From Streptomyces sp. H39-S7 (lineage in GTDB: Bacteria > Actinomycetota > Actinomycetes > Streptomycetales > Streptomycetaceae), in the NCBI RefSeq assembly GCF_027158205.1, contig NZ_JAPVLU010000027.1, positions 1 to 64,000 of the forward strand: a stretch of DNA of 64,000 bases, written 5' to 3'. Position 1 is the stretch's first letter. Each line of letters starts with the position of its first letter. Position numbers and translations under genes: made by a program. The notes beneath the pieces are model-generated. The model ran no database searches. It saw only the letters and a program-made list of their open reading frames with translations, and was not told where the DNA came from. This document shows, in pieces, positions 32,629 to 41,568 of this stretch.

Positions 32629-33884
32629 GCGGCGTATTCCTCCTCGACGGGCAGTTCCGCGGTCACCTGGAAGCCCCGGCGCTGCGCCGGGCCCGCGTCC
32701 AGGGAGCCGCCGGCCGCGGCGAGCCGTTCCGACAGGCCCTTGAGGCCGGTGCCGATGCGGTGCGCCGGGGCGGTGGCGACCGCCTCCGAGCCTACGCCGG
32801 AGCCGTTGTCGGTGATCGTCAGGCGGGCCCTTCCGCCGGTGGAGCGCAGCTCGATCTCGCACGAGGAAGCGCCGCTGTGCCGTACGACGTTGGTGACGCC
32901 CTCGCGGACCACCCAGCCCAGCAGCGCCTCGGCCTGCGGGGGCAGCGGCGGCCCGGACTCCAGGACGACGACCTCGATGTCGGAGGCGGACAGCGCGGAG
33001 CGGGCCCGGTCCAGTTCGGTGGCGAGGCTGCCCTCGCGGTAGCCGGTGACGGCCTCGCGGATCTCGGTGAGGGCCTGCCGGCCGACCGCCTCGATGTCGG
33101 CGACCTGGGTGAGGGCCGCGTCCATGTCGCGCGGCGCCAGCCGGCGGGCGGCCTCGGACTTGACCACGATGACGGAGAGCGTGTGGCCGAGCAGGTCGTG
33201 CAGATCGCGGGAGAAGCGCATCCGCTCCTCCGCCACCGCGCTGCGTGCCAGCTCCTGGCGGGTGGCCTTGAGCATCTGGACGGCGTCGAAGAGGGTGAGG
33301 ATCACGGACACGACCAGGCCGGACAGGAAGGTGCCGTAGGAGAGGGTCGCGGTGTTCCAGAAGCTCTCGTGGTGCACCATCCCGCTGATGACCCCGCTCG
33401 AGACGCTCAGCCCGATGAGGACCAGGCCCAGCCGGCGGCCGCGGGCGCTGACGCCGCACGCCAGGGACAGCAGCGGGAAGAGCAGCAGCCAGTTGCCCCC
33501 GTAGCCGAGGGTGAGGGCGAAGGTGACGGTGGCCTGGGCGATCAGCAGCCGGACCGGTACCGGGCCGCCCTTGTAGCGGTCGCTGAAACCGGAGCGGACG
33601 GCGCAGACGTACAGGACGCAGAACACCGCGAGGCCGGTGCCGGCCAGCCAGGGGTGCGCCACCTGGCCCGTGGCCACGTCGACGGCCGGTCCGCTGGCCA
33701 TCAGCAGCCAGGGGACGAGCGACCCGCCGTCCGGGCCCTTCATCCGGTCGATCTCCTCGCCGAAGTCGCGGGGCCCGTCCCCGGCGCAGCCGCCGCCCCA
33801 CCGGCCCCAGGCCCGCAGTCCCCACATGTCGACCATGCCCGTTCCACTCCCCGTCCAGCCCGTGCCGCGATCCGTCCACATCAT
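32625..33884 (-). CDS. HisKA_3-type sensor histidine kinase
   Basis: 419 residues from the ATG at 33884, which overlaps the permease stop (ATGA); a start 16 codons later (MVDMWGLRAWG) is also possible. Five to six hydrophobic segments in the first 200 residues form the sensor. The dimerisation motif SRDLHDLLGHTLSVI carries phospho-acceptor His229. A HATPase domain follows with VREGVTNVVRHSGA (N box) and ITDNGSGVG, GTGLKGLSERLAAAGG (G boxes). Partner of the following response regulator. Kinases coded next to a CcmA/DrrA-type exporter often sense cell-envelope or drug stress. Confidence 0.87.
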   Translation of the reverse strand: MMWTDRGTGWTGSGTGMVDMWGLRAWGRWGGGCAGDGPRDFGEEIDRMKGPDGGSLVPWLLMASGPAVDVATGQVAHPWLAGTGLAVFCVLYVCAVRSGFSDRYKGGPVPVRLLIAQATVTFALTLGYGGNWLLLFPLLSLACGVSARGRRLGLVLIGLSVSSGVISGMVHHESFWNTATLSYGTFLSGLVVSVILTLFDAVQMLKATRQELARSAVAEERMRFSRDLHDLLGHTLSVIVVKSEAARRLAPRDMDAALTQVADIEAVGRQALTEIREAVTGYREGSLATELDRARSALSASDIEVVVLESGPPLPPQAEALLGWVVREGVTNVVRHSGASSCEIELRSTGGRARLTITDNGSGVGSEAVATAPAHRIGTGLKGLSERLAAAGGSLDAGPAQRRGFQVTAELPVEEEYAA

Positions 33885-34615
33885 GCGGTACGTGCCCCCC
33901 GGCGGTAAGAGAGGACCGCGTAGCCGCCGAAGAGCAGCAGCCACCCGCCGAGCACCGCCACCGTGCCGGCCCCCGGGGCGTGTCCGGCGACCACACTCCA
34001 TCCGAGGTCGCCGAAGCGGGCCGTCGGCGTCCAGCGCGAGATCGCGGCCAGCCAGTCAGGGAAGAGCGAGGTCGGGAACCACAGGCCGCCGACCACCGCG
34101 AGGGCGATCACACAGGCCGTGTTGGCCACCCCGGTGGTCTGTGCCGTCAGCCCGTAGCCGTTGCCCAGGCCGAGCAGGGTGAAGGGGATGGTGCCGAACC
34201 ACAGCAGCACGGCCGCCGCGGCCCACTGCCAGGCCGCCAGGTCCACCCCGTTGACGACGGCGCCGGCCAGCAGCACCGAGCCGATCGCCGGGAGCACGGT
34301 CACCGAGCCGGTGAGGGCACGGGCCACCACGACCTGCAGCGGGCTCATCGGCGTGACCCGCAGCTGCCGCAGCCAGCCCAGGCCCTTGTCCTCCGCGACG
34401 CCGGTCCCGGTGCCGATCGCCGCACCGAGCGCGCCGTACGCGGCCATGCCGATCATCGAGTACGCCGCGTAGTCGTCCCGGTCGTCCCCGTCGACGCCCA
34501 GGTTGGTGAAGAGCAGGTACATCACCAGCGGCATGCCGATGCCGAACATCACGAACCCGGGGTCGCGCAGCGCGCGGCGCACTTCGAGCCGGACGTACTC
34601 CACGATGACGGGCAT
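33881..34615 (-). CDS. ABC-2 type transporter permease
   Basis: 244 residues with about six membrane segments, starting MPVIVEYVRLEVRRALRDPGFVMFGIGMPLVMYLLF, the usual beginning of ABC-2 drug/lipid export permeases. The region FPTSLFPDWLAAISRWTPTARFGDLGW near residue 195 is the conserved ABC-2 loop. Start codon overlaps the ATPase stop by one base (TGATG). It forms an exporter with that ATPase; the cargo is unknown. Confidence 0.85.
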   Translation of the reverse strand: MPVIVEYVRLEVRRALRDPGFVMFGIGMPLVMYLLFTNLGVDGDDRDDYAAYSMIGMAAYGALGAAIGTGTGVAEDKGLGWLRQLRVTPMSPLQVVVARALTGSVTVLPAIGSVLLAGAVVNGVDLAAWQWAAAAVLLWFGTIPFTLLGLGNGYGLTAQTTGVANTACVIALAVVGGLWFPTSLFPDWLAAISRWTPTARFGDLGWSVVAGHAPGAGTVAVLGGWLLLFGGYAVLSYRRGARTA

Positions 34616-35541
34616 CAGATCGTCTCCTTCGCGCGGTTCAGGTCCTCTTTGCCGGTCAGGGTGAGGAACGCGTCCTCCAGGCTGGCCGCCGTCACTTCGA
34701 GCCCGCGGACGGCGCCGCGCTCGGCGAGGGCGACCACGGTGGCGTCGGAGTCGCTGGTGCGCAGCCGCGCCCGGTCGCCGCGGATCTCGACGGAGGTGAC
34801 GCCGGGAAGGAGCCGCAGCCCGGCGGAGCCGGAACCGGCCAGATCGACGCTGACCAGGTTGCCGCCGGCCGCGGACTTGATCCGCTCACCGCTGCCGTCG
34901 GCGGCGATCCGGCCCCGGTCGACGACCACGATCCGGTCGGCGTTCTCGTCCGCCTCCTCCAGGTAGTGGGTGGAGAAGAGCACGGTGTTGCCGCGCCGGG
35001 CGTACGCGCGCATCGAGTCCCAGAAGGCGCGCCGCGCCTCGACGTCGAGTGCGGCGGTCGGCTCGTCGAGCACCAGCAGTTCCGGATTGCCGGCCAGCGC
35101 CACCGCGAAGCGCACCCGCTGGGCCTGTCCGCCGGAGATCCGGTCGATCCGGCGGCGGGCGAGGCCGGTGAGACCGGCGAGCTCCAGGGCCTCGTCCACG
35201 GGCATCGGCGCGGGGTACGTCCTGGCCACGAACGAGACGAGTTCGCGCACGGTGACGCGCGGCACCGGCCGGCCGTCCTGCAGCATCGCGCCGACCCGGC
35301 CCTGGCGCACGGCCCGCTCCGGCGGGCCGCCGAAGAGCCGCACCTCGCCCGCGTCCGGCGTGTCCAGCCCCAGCAGCAGGCCGATCGCGGTGGACTTCCC
35401 GGCCCCGTTGCGGCCCAGCAGCGCCACGGCCTCACCGCGCCGGATCTCCAGGTCGATCCCGTCCACGGCGCGGACACTCCCGAAGGCCTTGACCGCCCCC
35501 GAGAACCGCACCGCGGGCTCGGTCCCCATCATCGTCGTCAT
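34615..35541 (-). CDS. ABC exporter ATP-binding protein (DrrA/CcmA type)
   Basis: 308 residues. Walker A GRNGAGKS (43-50), Q-loop MLQDGRPVP, signature ISGGQAQR (about 134-141), Walker B LLVLDEPTAALD, switch His in LFSTHYLEEAD, and a DrrA-type C-terminal accessory domain of about 90 residues ending with ASLEDAFLTLTGKEDL. First gene of the exporter/two-component operon. No ribosome binding site is apparent before the ATG at 35541, so it may be leaderless or start at one of the nearby ATG codons. Confidence 0.85.
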   Translation of the reverse strand: MTTMMGTEPAVRFSGAVKAFGSVRAVDGIDLEIRRGEAVALLGRNGAGKSTAIGLLLGLDTPDAGEVRLFGGPPERAVRQGRVGAMLQDGRPVPRVTVRELVSFVARTYPAPMPVDEALELAGLTGLARRRIDRISGGQAQRVRFAVALAGNPELLVLDEPTAALDVEARRAFWDSMRAYARRGNTVLFSTHYLEEADENADRIVVVDRGRIAADGSGERIKSAAGGNLVSVDLAGSGSAGLRLLPGVTSVEIRGDRARLRTSDSDATVVALAERGAVRGLEVTAASLEDAFLTLTGKEDLNRAKETI

Positions 35542-35683
35542 GCGGTCGACGGTACGGAGAGCGGCCCTGACCTCGGCAGAGGTGAATGTACGCGGCCGGC
35601 CGGGACAAATGTCACGGGCGGCGCGAGCTGATGGTGCGTCAGGTATTCACAGGGTCAGGGGGATGCGTTATACATGAGCGACT

Positions 35684-35701
35684 GCTAGAACACGTTCTAG
35701 C
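35684..35701. promoter_or_regulatory. KstR-type operator before the MaoC operon
   Basis: GCTAGAAC-AC-GTTCTAGC is an 8-bp perfect inverted repeat and contains TAGAACACGTTCTA, the best of the three KstR matches. It lies 143 bases before the hydratase ATG in the 302-base gene-free stretch 35542-35843, which also must hold the promoter of the divergent exporter operon. Nothing else is recognised there. Confidence 0.7.
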
Positions 35702-35843
35702 GGCCCTGATCGACCCCGGCGCGGCCGACGGTGCGGACAGCCGCGTCGGGGTCCTCCAACCAGACGCGGGCACCGCCGTCGGCCCCCGTGAGACGCCCGC
35801 CAGCGCGTGTCCCCGTCCCCACGGCGAAGGAGCCAGCCGGACC

Positions 35844-36698
35844 ATGCCCATCGACGTCGCGAAGGCCACCGCGGCCGAACCCCGCACCACCGACCTCGCC
35901 TGGGACCACAAGGACGTCCTGCTCTACCACCTGGGCGTGGGCGCCGGCCGGCCGGCCACCGATCCCGACGAGCTGCGCTACACGCTGGAGAGCAGGCTGC
36001 AGGTCCTCCCCAGCTTCGTCACCGTCGCGGGCGGCAGCCTGGCCGCCGCGGGCGGGCTGAGCGCGCCCGGGATCGACGTGAACCTCGCCGCCGTGCTGCA
36101 CGGCGGCCAGCGCATCGAGCTGCACCGCCCGATCCCCGTCACCGGGAAGGCCGTGCAGACCAGCCGCATCGCCGCCGTGCACGACAAGGGCAAGGCGGCC
36201 GTCATCGTGCTGCGCTCCGAGGTCGCCGACGACGAGGGGCCGCTGTGGGCGGCCGACACCCAGATCTTCGTCCGCGGCGAGGGCGGCTTCGGCGGCGACC
36301 GCGGCCCCTCCGTCCGCACCGAGGCCCCGGACCGGGACCCGGACCGCATCGCCGAGATCGGAACCCGCGAGGACCAGGCGCTGCTCTACCGGCTGTCCGG
36401 CGACTGGAACCCGCTGCACGCGGACCCCGAGTTCGCCAAGGTCGCCGGCTTCGACAAGCCGATCCTGCACGGGCTCTGCTCGTACGGAATCGTCCTCAAG
36501 GCCGTCGTCGACACGATGCTCGACGGCGACGTCGCACGGGTCCGCGCCTACTCCACCCGCTTCGCCGGGATCTTCTTCCCCGGCGAGACGCTGCGGGTGC
36601 GGATGTGGCGCGGGGACGGCCGCATCCAGGTCGCGGCGACCTCGGCCGACCGGGACGACGCACCGGTTCTCGCGGACACCGTCGTCGAACACGCCTGA
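35844..36698 (+). CDS. MaoC-like (R)-specific 2-enoyl-CoA hydratase
   Basis: 284 residues from the ATG with AAGGAG upstream. Double hot-dog protein of the eukaryote-type hydratase 2 group, the length of mycobacterial Rv3538 (Hsd4B). The C-terminal half carries the hydratase motif YRLSGDWNPLHADPEFAKVAGFDKPILHGLC (about 178-208) with the catalytic Asp and His. The N-terminal half is a degenerate hot-dog domain. It hydrates the enoyl-CoA made by a FadE enzyme. First gene of a three-gene catabolic operon behind the KstR-type site. Confidence 0.83.
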   Translation: MPIDVAKATAAEPRTTDLAWDHKDVLLYHLGVGAGRPATDPDELRYTLESRLQVLPSFVTVAGGSLAAAGGLSAPGIDVNLAAVLHGGQRIELHRPIPVTGKAVQTSRIAAVHDKGKAAVIVLRSEVADDEGPLWAADTQIFVRGEGGFGGDRGPSVRTEAPDRDPDRIAEIGTREDQALLYRLSGDWNPLHADPEFAKVAGFDKPILHGLCSYGIVLKAVVDTMLDGDVARVRAYSTRFAGIFFPGETLRVRMWRGDGRIQVAATSADRDDAPVLADTVVEHA

Positions 36699-36759
36699 CC
36701 GAACATCGCTATCCGCACCATCCCGCACCATTCCGCACCTCGCGAAGGGAGCCGCCCCC

Positions 36760-37836
36760 GTGCGCGCAGCAATCCAGCAGGAGATAGGCCAGGACAAACT
36801 CGAGGTCTTCGACGACGTCGAGGCGGTGGGATTCGGGCCCGGCAAGGTGCGGATCCGCATCCGGGCGACCGGACTGTGTCACTCCGACCTGTCGGCGATG
36901 AGCGGCGTCCTGCCGCAGCCCGCGCCGTTCGTACCCGGTCACGAAGGCGCCGGCGAGATCGTCGAGGTCGGTGAGGGCGTCACCAACGTCAAGGCGGGCG
37001 ACCGCGTGCTGGTCTGCTGGCTGCCGGCCTGCGGCGCCTGCGCGTCCTGCAAGCGCGGCCAGACCCACCTCTGCATCGCCGGTTTCCTCAACGCCGGCAC
37101 CCCCAACTACCGGCGCCCCGGCGGTGACGTCTTCGGCTTCGCCGGCACCGGCACCTTCGCCGAGGAGGTCGTCGTCGACGCGCTGTGCGCCGTCCCGATC
37201 CCGGACGACGTGCCGTACGAGATCGCCGCGCTCATCGGCTGCGGGGTCACCACCGGCATCGGCGCCGCCATCAACACGGCCAAGGTGGAGGCCGGTTCGT
37301 CGGTCGCCGTCATCGGCTGCGGCGGGGTCGGCATCAGCGTGATCCAGGGCGCGCGGGCGCTCGGCGCCGCCGAGATCGTCGCCATCGACCCGGTCGAGAG
37401 CCGGCGCGCGGCGGCCCTGCGGTTCGGCGCGACCGAGGGCGTCGCCCCCGACGGCCTGGCCGACGCCAAGAACCGCATCACCGCGGGCGAGGGCTTCGAC
37501 TACGTCTTCGAGGTCGTCGGCAAGTCCGTCACCGCCCGCACCGCGTACGAGAACACCCGCCGCGGCGGCACGCTGTGCATCGTCGGCGCCGGCGCCATGG
37601 ACGACAACCTGCAGATCAACATGTTCGAGCTGTTCTTCGACGAGAAGCGCATCCTGCCGTCGCTCTACGGCGGCGGCGACGTGCTGCGCTCCTACGAACG
37701 CGTCATCAAGCTCTGGCGTGCCGGCCGCATCGACCTGGAGGGCCTGATCACCCACCGGGTGCGGCTGGAGGAGGTCAACGACGCGATCGACCAGATGCGG
37801 ACGGGCGAGGCGCTGCGTACCTGCATCACCATCTGA
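36760..37836 (+). CDS. Zinc-dependent medium-chain alcohol dehydrogenase
   Basis: 358 residues from a GTG with AAGGGAG upstream. Catalytic zinc ligands Cys in ATGLCHSD and His/Glu in PGHEGAGEI (about 63-68). Structural zinc cluster in PACGACASCKRGQTHLC (about 90-106). The NAD site is VAVIGCGGVGISVIQGARALGA (about 188-209), with Asp following in VAIDPVESR, so NAD rather than NADP is expected. It oxidises an alcohol, possibly a side-chain hydroxyl, in the same pathway as its neighbours. Sixty-one bases after the hydratase and 48 before the SDR gene. Confidence 0.83.
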   Translation: MRAAIQQEIGQDKLEVFDDVEAVGFGPGKVRIRIRATGLCHSDLSAMSGVLPQPAPFVPGHEGAGEIVEVGEGVTNVKAGDRVLVCWLPACGACASCKRGQTHLCIAGFLNAGTPNYRRPGGDVFGFAGTGTFAEEVVVDALCAVPIPDDVPYEIAALIGCGVTTGIGAAINTAKVEAGSSVAVIGCGGVGISVIQGARALGAAEIVAIDPVESRRAAALRFGATEGVAPDGLADAKNRITAGEGFDYVFEVVGKSVTARTAYENTRRGGTLCIVGAGAMDDNLQINMFELFFDEKRILPSLYGGGDVLRSYERVIKLWRAGRIDLEGLITHRVRLEEVNDAIDQMRTGEALRTCITI

Positions 37837-37884
37837 GCCGCCGTCGAACCGCCGGAATCCACACCTGTAGCTGAGAGGACCAGG

Positions 37885-38832
37885 ATGTCTGTGCACGGGC
37901 AGCAACTGTCGGGTCTGGCCGCGATCGTCACCGGGGCCGGGCGCGGCCTCGGGCGGGCCGAGGCCCTGGAGGTGGGGCGGCTCGGCGCGAGTGTCGTCGT
38001 CAACGACTTCGGGCAGCCGGGCCGGGACGGCTCGGGCGCGGCCTCCGCCACCCCGGCGGAGGAGGTCGCGGCCGAGATCGTCGCGGCGGGCGGGCAGGCC
38101 GTCGCGCACCACGGCGACGTGGCCGACTTCGAGCAGGCCCGCGGGCTGGTCCGGCTCGCCGTGGACACGTACGGCAAGCTGGACATTCTGGTCAACAACG
38201 CGGGCATCCTCCGCGACCGGATGATCTTCTCGATGTCGGAGGCGGAGTGGGACGCGGTGATCCACGTCCATCTCAAGGGGCACTTCAACACGACCCACTT
38301 CGCGGCCGTCCACTGGCGGGAGCGGTCCAAGGCGGCGGGCGGGCCGGTCTACGGCCGCATCGTCAACACCTCCTCCGAGGCGTTCCTCGCCGGCTCGGCC
38401 GGGCAGCCCAACTACGCCGCCGCCAAGGGCGGCATCGTCGGGCTCACCACCTCCACGGCGCTCGCGCTCGGCAAGTACGGCGTCACCGCCAACGCGATCT
38501 GCCCGCGCGCCCGCACCCGGATGACGGAGGACGTCTTCGCGGGCTATCTGGAGGTGGAGGAGGGTCTCGACCCGCTCGCCCCCGAGCACGTCTCGCCGCT
38601 CGTCGGCTACCTCGCCTCACCCGCCGCCGCGCGCGCCAACGGCCAGCTCTTCGTGGTGCACGGCGGCATGGTCGCGGTCATCGACCGCCCCAGGGTGGCC
38701 GCCAAGTTCGACACCGCCAAGGACGTCTTCGGCTTCGACGAACTCGACGGCCTGCTGACCCCGTACTACGCGGGCCGCGACCCGAACGAGACGTTCGCGG
38801 CCACGGAAGTCCTCGGCCTCAAGCACGAGTAG
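37885..38832 (+). CDS. SDR 3-hydroxyacyl-CoA dehydrogenase, Hsd4A-like
   Basis: 315 residues, GAGAGGA before the ATG. NAD motif TGAGRGLG (about 17-24), an Asp in VVVNDFG, NNAG (about 109-112), catalytic Ser in VNTSSEAF and YAAAK (about 175-179). Length and the long C-terminal extension after the Rossmann fold follow the dehydrogenase part of peroxisomal multifunctional enzyme type 2 and mycobacterial Hsd4A (317 residues), which oxidises hydroxylated steroid-side-chain CoA. Last gene of the KstR-site operon; with hydratase, FadE34-like dehydrogenase and thiolase it completes a beta-oxidation cycle. Confidence 0.83.
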   Translation: MSVHGQQLSGLAAIVTGAGRGLGRAEALEVGRLGASVVVNDFGQPGRDGSGAASATPAEEVAAEIVAAGGQAVAHHGDVADFEQARGLVRLAVDTYGKLDILVNNAGILRDRMIFSMSEAEWDAVIHVHLKGHFNTTHFAAVHWRERSKAAGGPVYGRIVNTSSEAFLAGSAGQPNYAAAKGGIVGLTTSTALALGKYGVTANAICPRARTRMTEDVFAGYLEVEEGLDPLAPEHVSPLVGYLASPAAARANGQLFVVHGGMVAVIDRPRVAAKFDTAKDVFGFDELDGLLTPYYAGRDPNETFAATEVLGLKHE

Positions 38833-38866
38833 CCCTCCGGGCGGGTCACGTGGGCCGCGGCCAGGT

Positions 38867-38889
38867 CGAGGGGGTGGTGAGCCCCCTCG
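38867..38889. terminator. Hairpin after the SDR gene
   Basis: CGAGGGGG pairs with CCCCCTCG around a seven-base loop, 34 bases after the SDR stop and 18 bases beyond the convergent small gene. Confidence 0.55.
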
Positions 38890-38906
38890 GCCCGACGGCC
38901 GGGCCG

Positions 38907-39041
38907 TCAGTCCTGGCTGCTCGATGGGCGCCGGTGGCGCCCATGCGCGTCGCCGGCGCTGTCGTGCGGCGAAGCGGTACCGCGGTGGCGACCCCCGGCG
39001 TTGTCGTGACCCTCGCCGGAGTCGGATGTGCTGTCGGACAT
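38907..39041 (-). CDS. Small Ser/His/Gly-rich hydrophilic protein
   Basis: 44 residues from an ATG with GGGGAGA seven bases upstream; composition is mostly Ser, Asp, Gly, His and Arg (start MSDSTSDSGEGHDNAGG, end RPSSSQD). There are no hydrophobic segments and no motif. The good ribosome binding site is the main reason for calling it; it could also be a chance reading frame. Confidence 0.35.
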   Translation of the reverse strand: MSDSTSDSGEGHDNAGGRHRGTASPHDSAGDAHGRHRRPSSSQD

Positions 39042-39205
39042 GGAACGTCTCCCCGATGAATGGCGTGCTGGTGTGCGCTTGAAGCGGCCGAATATCCCCA
39101 ATCCAGCCTGTGGGTACGCCCGTTGGTCACTCTCGGTGCCCGAGAGGTCCGGATGCGTAGCCTCCGGCGAGTGTAGTCGGCGGCCTCGTCCGGAGATCAT
39201 CGGGG

Positions 39206-40363
39206 CTACCGGGCCCGTGCCGTGTCGAGCGGGGCCTGCTGGAGGGGGAGTACGGGCAGCGTCCTCGGCTCGTCCCCGGCCGGGCCTCCACCCGCCGCGG
39301 CGCCCTCGACGGCCGCCCGTGCGGCGCCCGTGACGGCCGGTGCGGGAGCCGCGGCCGGTGCCTCGTACTCGGTCAGCCCGAACGGCCAGCGCTCGCACGC
39401 GTACGGCAGCCGCAGCGAGCCGCGTGCCGACCACAGCCCGGTGCCCGCGAGCCAGCCCTCGGGAGCGGTGAGCCAGGTCACCGTCCGTTCGCCCGGCCGC
39501 CAGACCACGGGCGCGGACCCGTCGGGACCCTCGGCGCGCAGCGCCACCGCCGACGCCTCCGGCATCAGTATCTGACCGGACTGCGCGGCGAACGGCGTGA
39601 GCACCGTGTCGTCCATGCGCAGCGCCTCCGGGAAGCGCACCGGCCGCCTGCTGCCCAGCACCCCCCAGCCGAGCCGGTCGGTGCCGGGTGCGTCGCTGCG
39701 CAGCAGGAGCAGGCCGCTGTCGGGTTCGGCGAGCAGGACCCGGTCGTTGCTGTCCTCGGCGATCTGCAGCAGCGGGGTCACCTCGCCCTGCCGCAGGTCG
39801 ACGGCGACCGCCTTGGTGCGGCCGCCCTCCGGACCGACGCGGTCGAGGGCGAGCATCTGGCCGGTGCGGTCCAGCCAGACGCCGCCGGTGCAGCGGCCCG
39901 GCACGGTGGCGAGCAGTTGCGGCCCGCCGCTGTGGTTGCCGCCGCCGCTGCCGCAGACGAGCCACACCTGGGTGGCGCCTTCGACGGGGGCGAGGGCGAA
40001 GGCCGCTCCGGCGACCGGCGGCAGCAGCCGTACCTCCTCGCCCTCCAGGGACCACAGGGAGCCCAGGGGCAGTTCGCCGGTGCCGGGCCCGGTCGGGTAG
40101 AGCAGTGCGAGGTCGAAACGGTCGGCGACGCGGCGGCGGATGAGCACCCGCCCGTCGGGCAGTGGCAGTACTTCGGTGCCGGGTTCCTCCGGCTGGTTGC
40201 CGGGCAGCGGGACGGTGTAGGGCTCGGGGCCGGCCAGCGTCCAGCGCTCGGGGTACCAGCCGCCCTCGCCCGACTCGGTGAGGCAGGCGGCGTACGACCC
40301 GTCGGACGCGATCGTGAACCCCGCCCGCAGCACCGTGGCCCTTTCGATGGCACAAGCCGTCAT
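39206..40363 (-). CDS. Conserved hypothetical protein, beta-propeller-like
   Basis: 385 residues from the ATG at 40363, which has GGAGG eleven bases upstream; a GTG four codons earlier is too close to that site. The sequence is almost all beta with recurrent WxL, LPDGRVLIRRR, LDRTGQMLALDRVG and LLLLRSDAPG blades, suggesting a six- or seven-bladed propeller without signal peptide. The C-terminus is Ala/Pro-rich. No catalytic motif and no family name known to me; such proteins are common single-copy genes in Streptomyces chromosomes. Confidence 0.65.
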   Translation of the reverse strand: MTACAIERATVLRAGFTIASDGSYAACLTESGEGGWYPERWTLAGPEPYTVPLPGNQPEEPGTEVLPLPDGRVLIRRRVADRFDLALLYPTGPGTGELPLGSLWSLEGEEVRLLPPVAGAAFALAPVEGATQVWLVCGSGGGNHSGGPQLLATVPGRCTGGVWLDRTGQMLALDRVGPEGGRTKAVAVDLRQGEVTPLLQIAEDSNDRVLLAEPDSGLLLLRSDAPGTDRLGWGVLGSRRPVRFPEALRMDDTVLTPFAAQSGQILMPEASAVALRAEGPDGSAPVVWRPGERTVTWLTAPEGWLAGTGLWSARGSLRLPYACERWPFGLTEYEAPAAAPAPAVTGAARAAVEGAAAGGGPAGDEPRTLPVLPLQQAPLDTARAR

Positions 40364-40620
40364 GTGTTGGTCCACCTCCGGAGAGCGACGCTAGTTTTCG
40401 CACTTCCGGACGATCACCGCAAGTCGGTGCAGTTCACACGTAAGGGTGGCGCTTCTTCCGTTTGCCCGAAGATCGGGCGTCCGTTGTGATCCGTGACCGG
40501 AACCACTCCTTCCGGACCGTCCCGGCGGGTGTCCGGCACCTGTCACGGAAGCGGCCGGTAACCGTCCCCCCGCCGCCCGCGATTCCGGTCGGCGCGGGGG
40601 AGGGCGGTAACCTTCCTCCC

Positions 40621-41568
40621 GTGCCCTCACTGTCCGACGTCATCGCCGCGCTCGAAACCCTCTGGCCCCCTCATCAGGCCGAGGACTGGGACGCCGTCGG
40701 CCTGGTCTGTGGTGATCCGGAGGCCGAGGTCACCCGGGTGCTGTTCGCCGTCGACCCGGTCCAGGACGTCGTCGACGAGGCGGTACGGATCGGGGCCGAC
40801 CTGCTCGTCACCCACCATCCGCTGTACCTGCGCGGTACGACGACGGTCGCCGCCACCGGCTTCAAGGGCCGGGTGGTGCACACACTGATCAAGAACGACG
40901 TCGCGCTGCACGTCGCGCACACCAACGCCGACCGCGCGGACCCCGGAGTCTCCGACGCCCTCGCCGGCGCCCTCGGGCTGCGCATCACCGGGCCCCTCGT
41001 GCCGGACGGGACCGATCCGTCGGGCCGCCGCGGCCTCGGCCGCATCGGCGAGCTGGAGACCCCGCTCACGCTGGCCGCGTTCACCGCCCGCGCCGCCCGC
41101 GGCCTGCCGCGCACCGCGACCGGGCTGCGCGTCGCCGGGGACCCCGAGCAGCTGATCCGTACCGTCGCCGTCTGCGGCGGCTCGGGCGACGGTCTCTTCG
41201 ACGACGTCCGCGCGGCGGGCGTCGACGCCTACCTCACCGCGGACCTCCGCCACCACCCGGCCTCCGAGGCCCAGCAGCAGGGGCTCACCTCCGACGGTAG
41301 GCCCGCGCTGGTGGATGCCGCACACTGGGCAACCGAGTGGCCGTGGTGCGAGCAGGCCGCCGGCCAGCTCGACGAGATCTCCGACCGGCACGGCTGGGCC
41401 CTGCGGACCTATGTGTCGCACCAGGTCACCGACCCGTGGACGGCCCACGAGCCCGCGCCGGACGCTTTGCCCAGCACGTCTTCCGCACGTACTTCCCGCC
41501 AGTCGCCCGAAGCCATCCTTCCAACGAGCGCCTCGCGCCCGCAGTCTCACCCAGGAGCCCCCCGCTGA
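40621..41568 (+). CDS. Nif3-like dinuclear metal-center protein
   Basis: 315 residues from a GTG. Nif3/YbgI family: WDAVGLVCGDP near the start, LLVTHHPLYLRG with metal-binding His65-His66, VAHTNADRADPGVSDALA, and the late ALVDAAHWATEW with the last His/Glu ligands. It forms toroidal hexamers with two metal ions per subunit; proposed GTP cyclohydrolase-like or nucleotide hydrolase roles are unsettled. The C-terminal 35 residues (Ser/Pro/Arg-rich) are an extension. The stop overlaps the start of the zinc-ribbon gene, a pairing conserved in Streptomyces. Confidence 0.85.
   Translation: MPSLSDVIAALETLWPPHQAEDWDAVGLVCGDPEAEVTRVLFAVDPVQDVVDEAVRIGADLLVTHHPLYLRGTTTVAATGFKGRVVHTLIKNDVALHVAHTNADRADPGVSDALAGALGLRITGPLVPDGTDPSGRRGLGRIGELETPLTLAAFTARAARGLPRTATGLRVAGDPEQLIRTVAVCGGSGDGLFDDVRAAGVDAYLTADLRHHPASEAQQQGLTSDGRPALVDAAHWATEWPWCEQAAGQLDEISDRHGWALRTYVSHQVTDPWTAHEPAPDALPSTSSARTSRQSPEAILPTSASRPQSHPGAPR

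Noticed and set aside
38846..39130. 94-codon minus-strand frame next to the small Ser/His protein
   Set aside because: No SD and biased Thr/Pro/Ala composition; it overlaps the better supported small gene in another frame.
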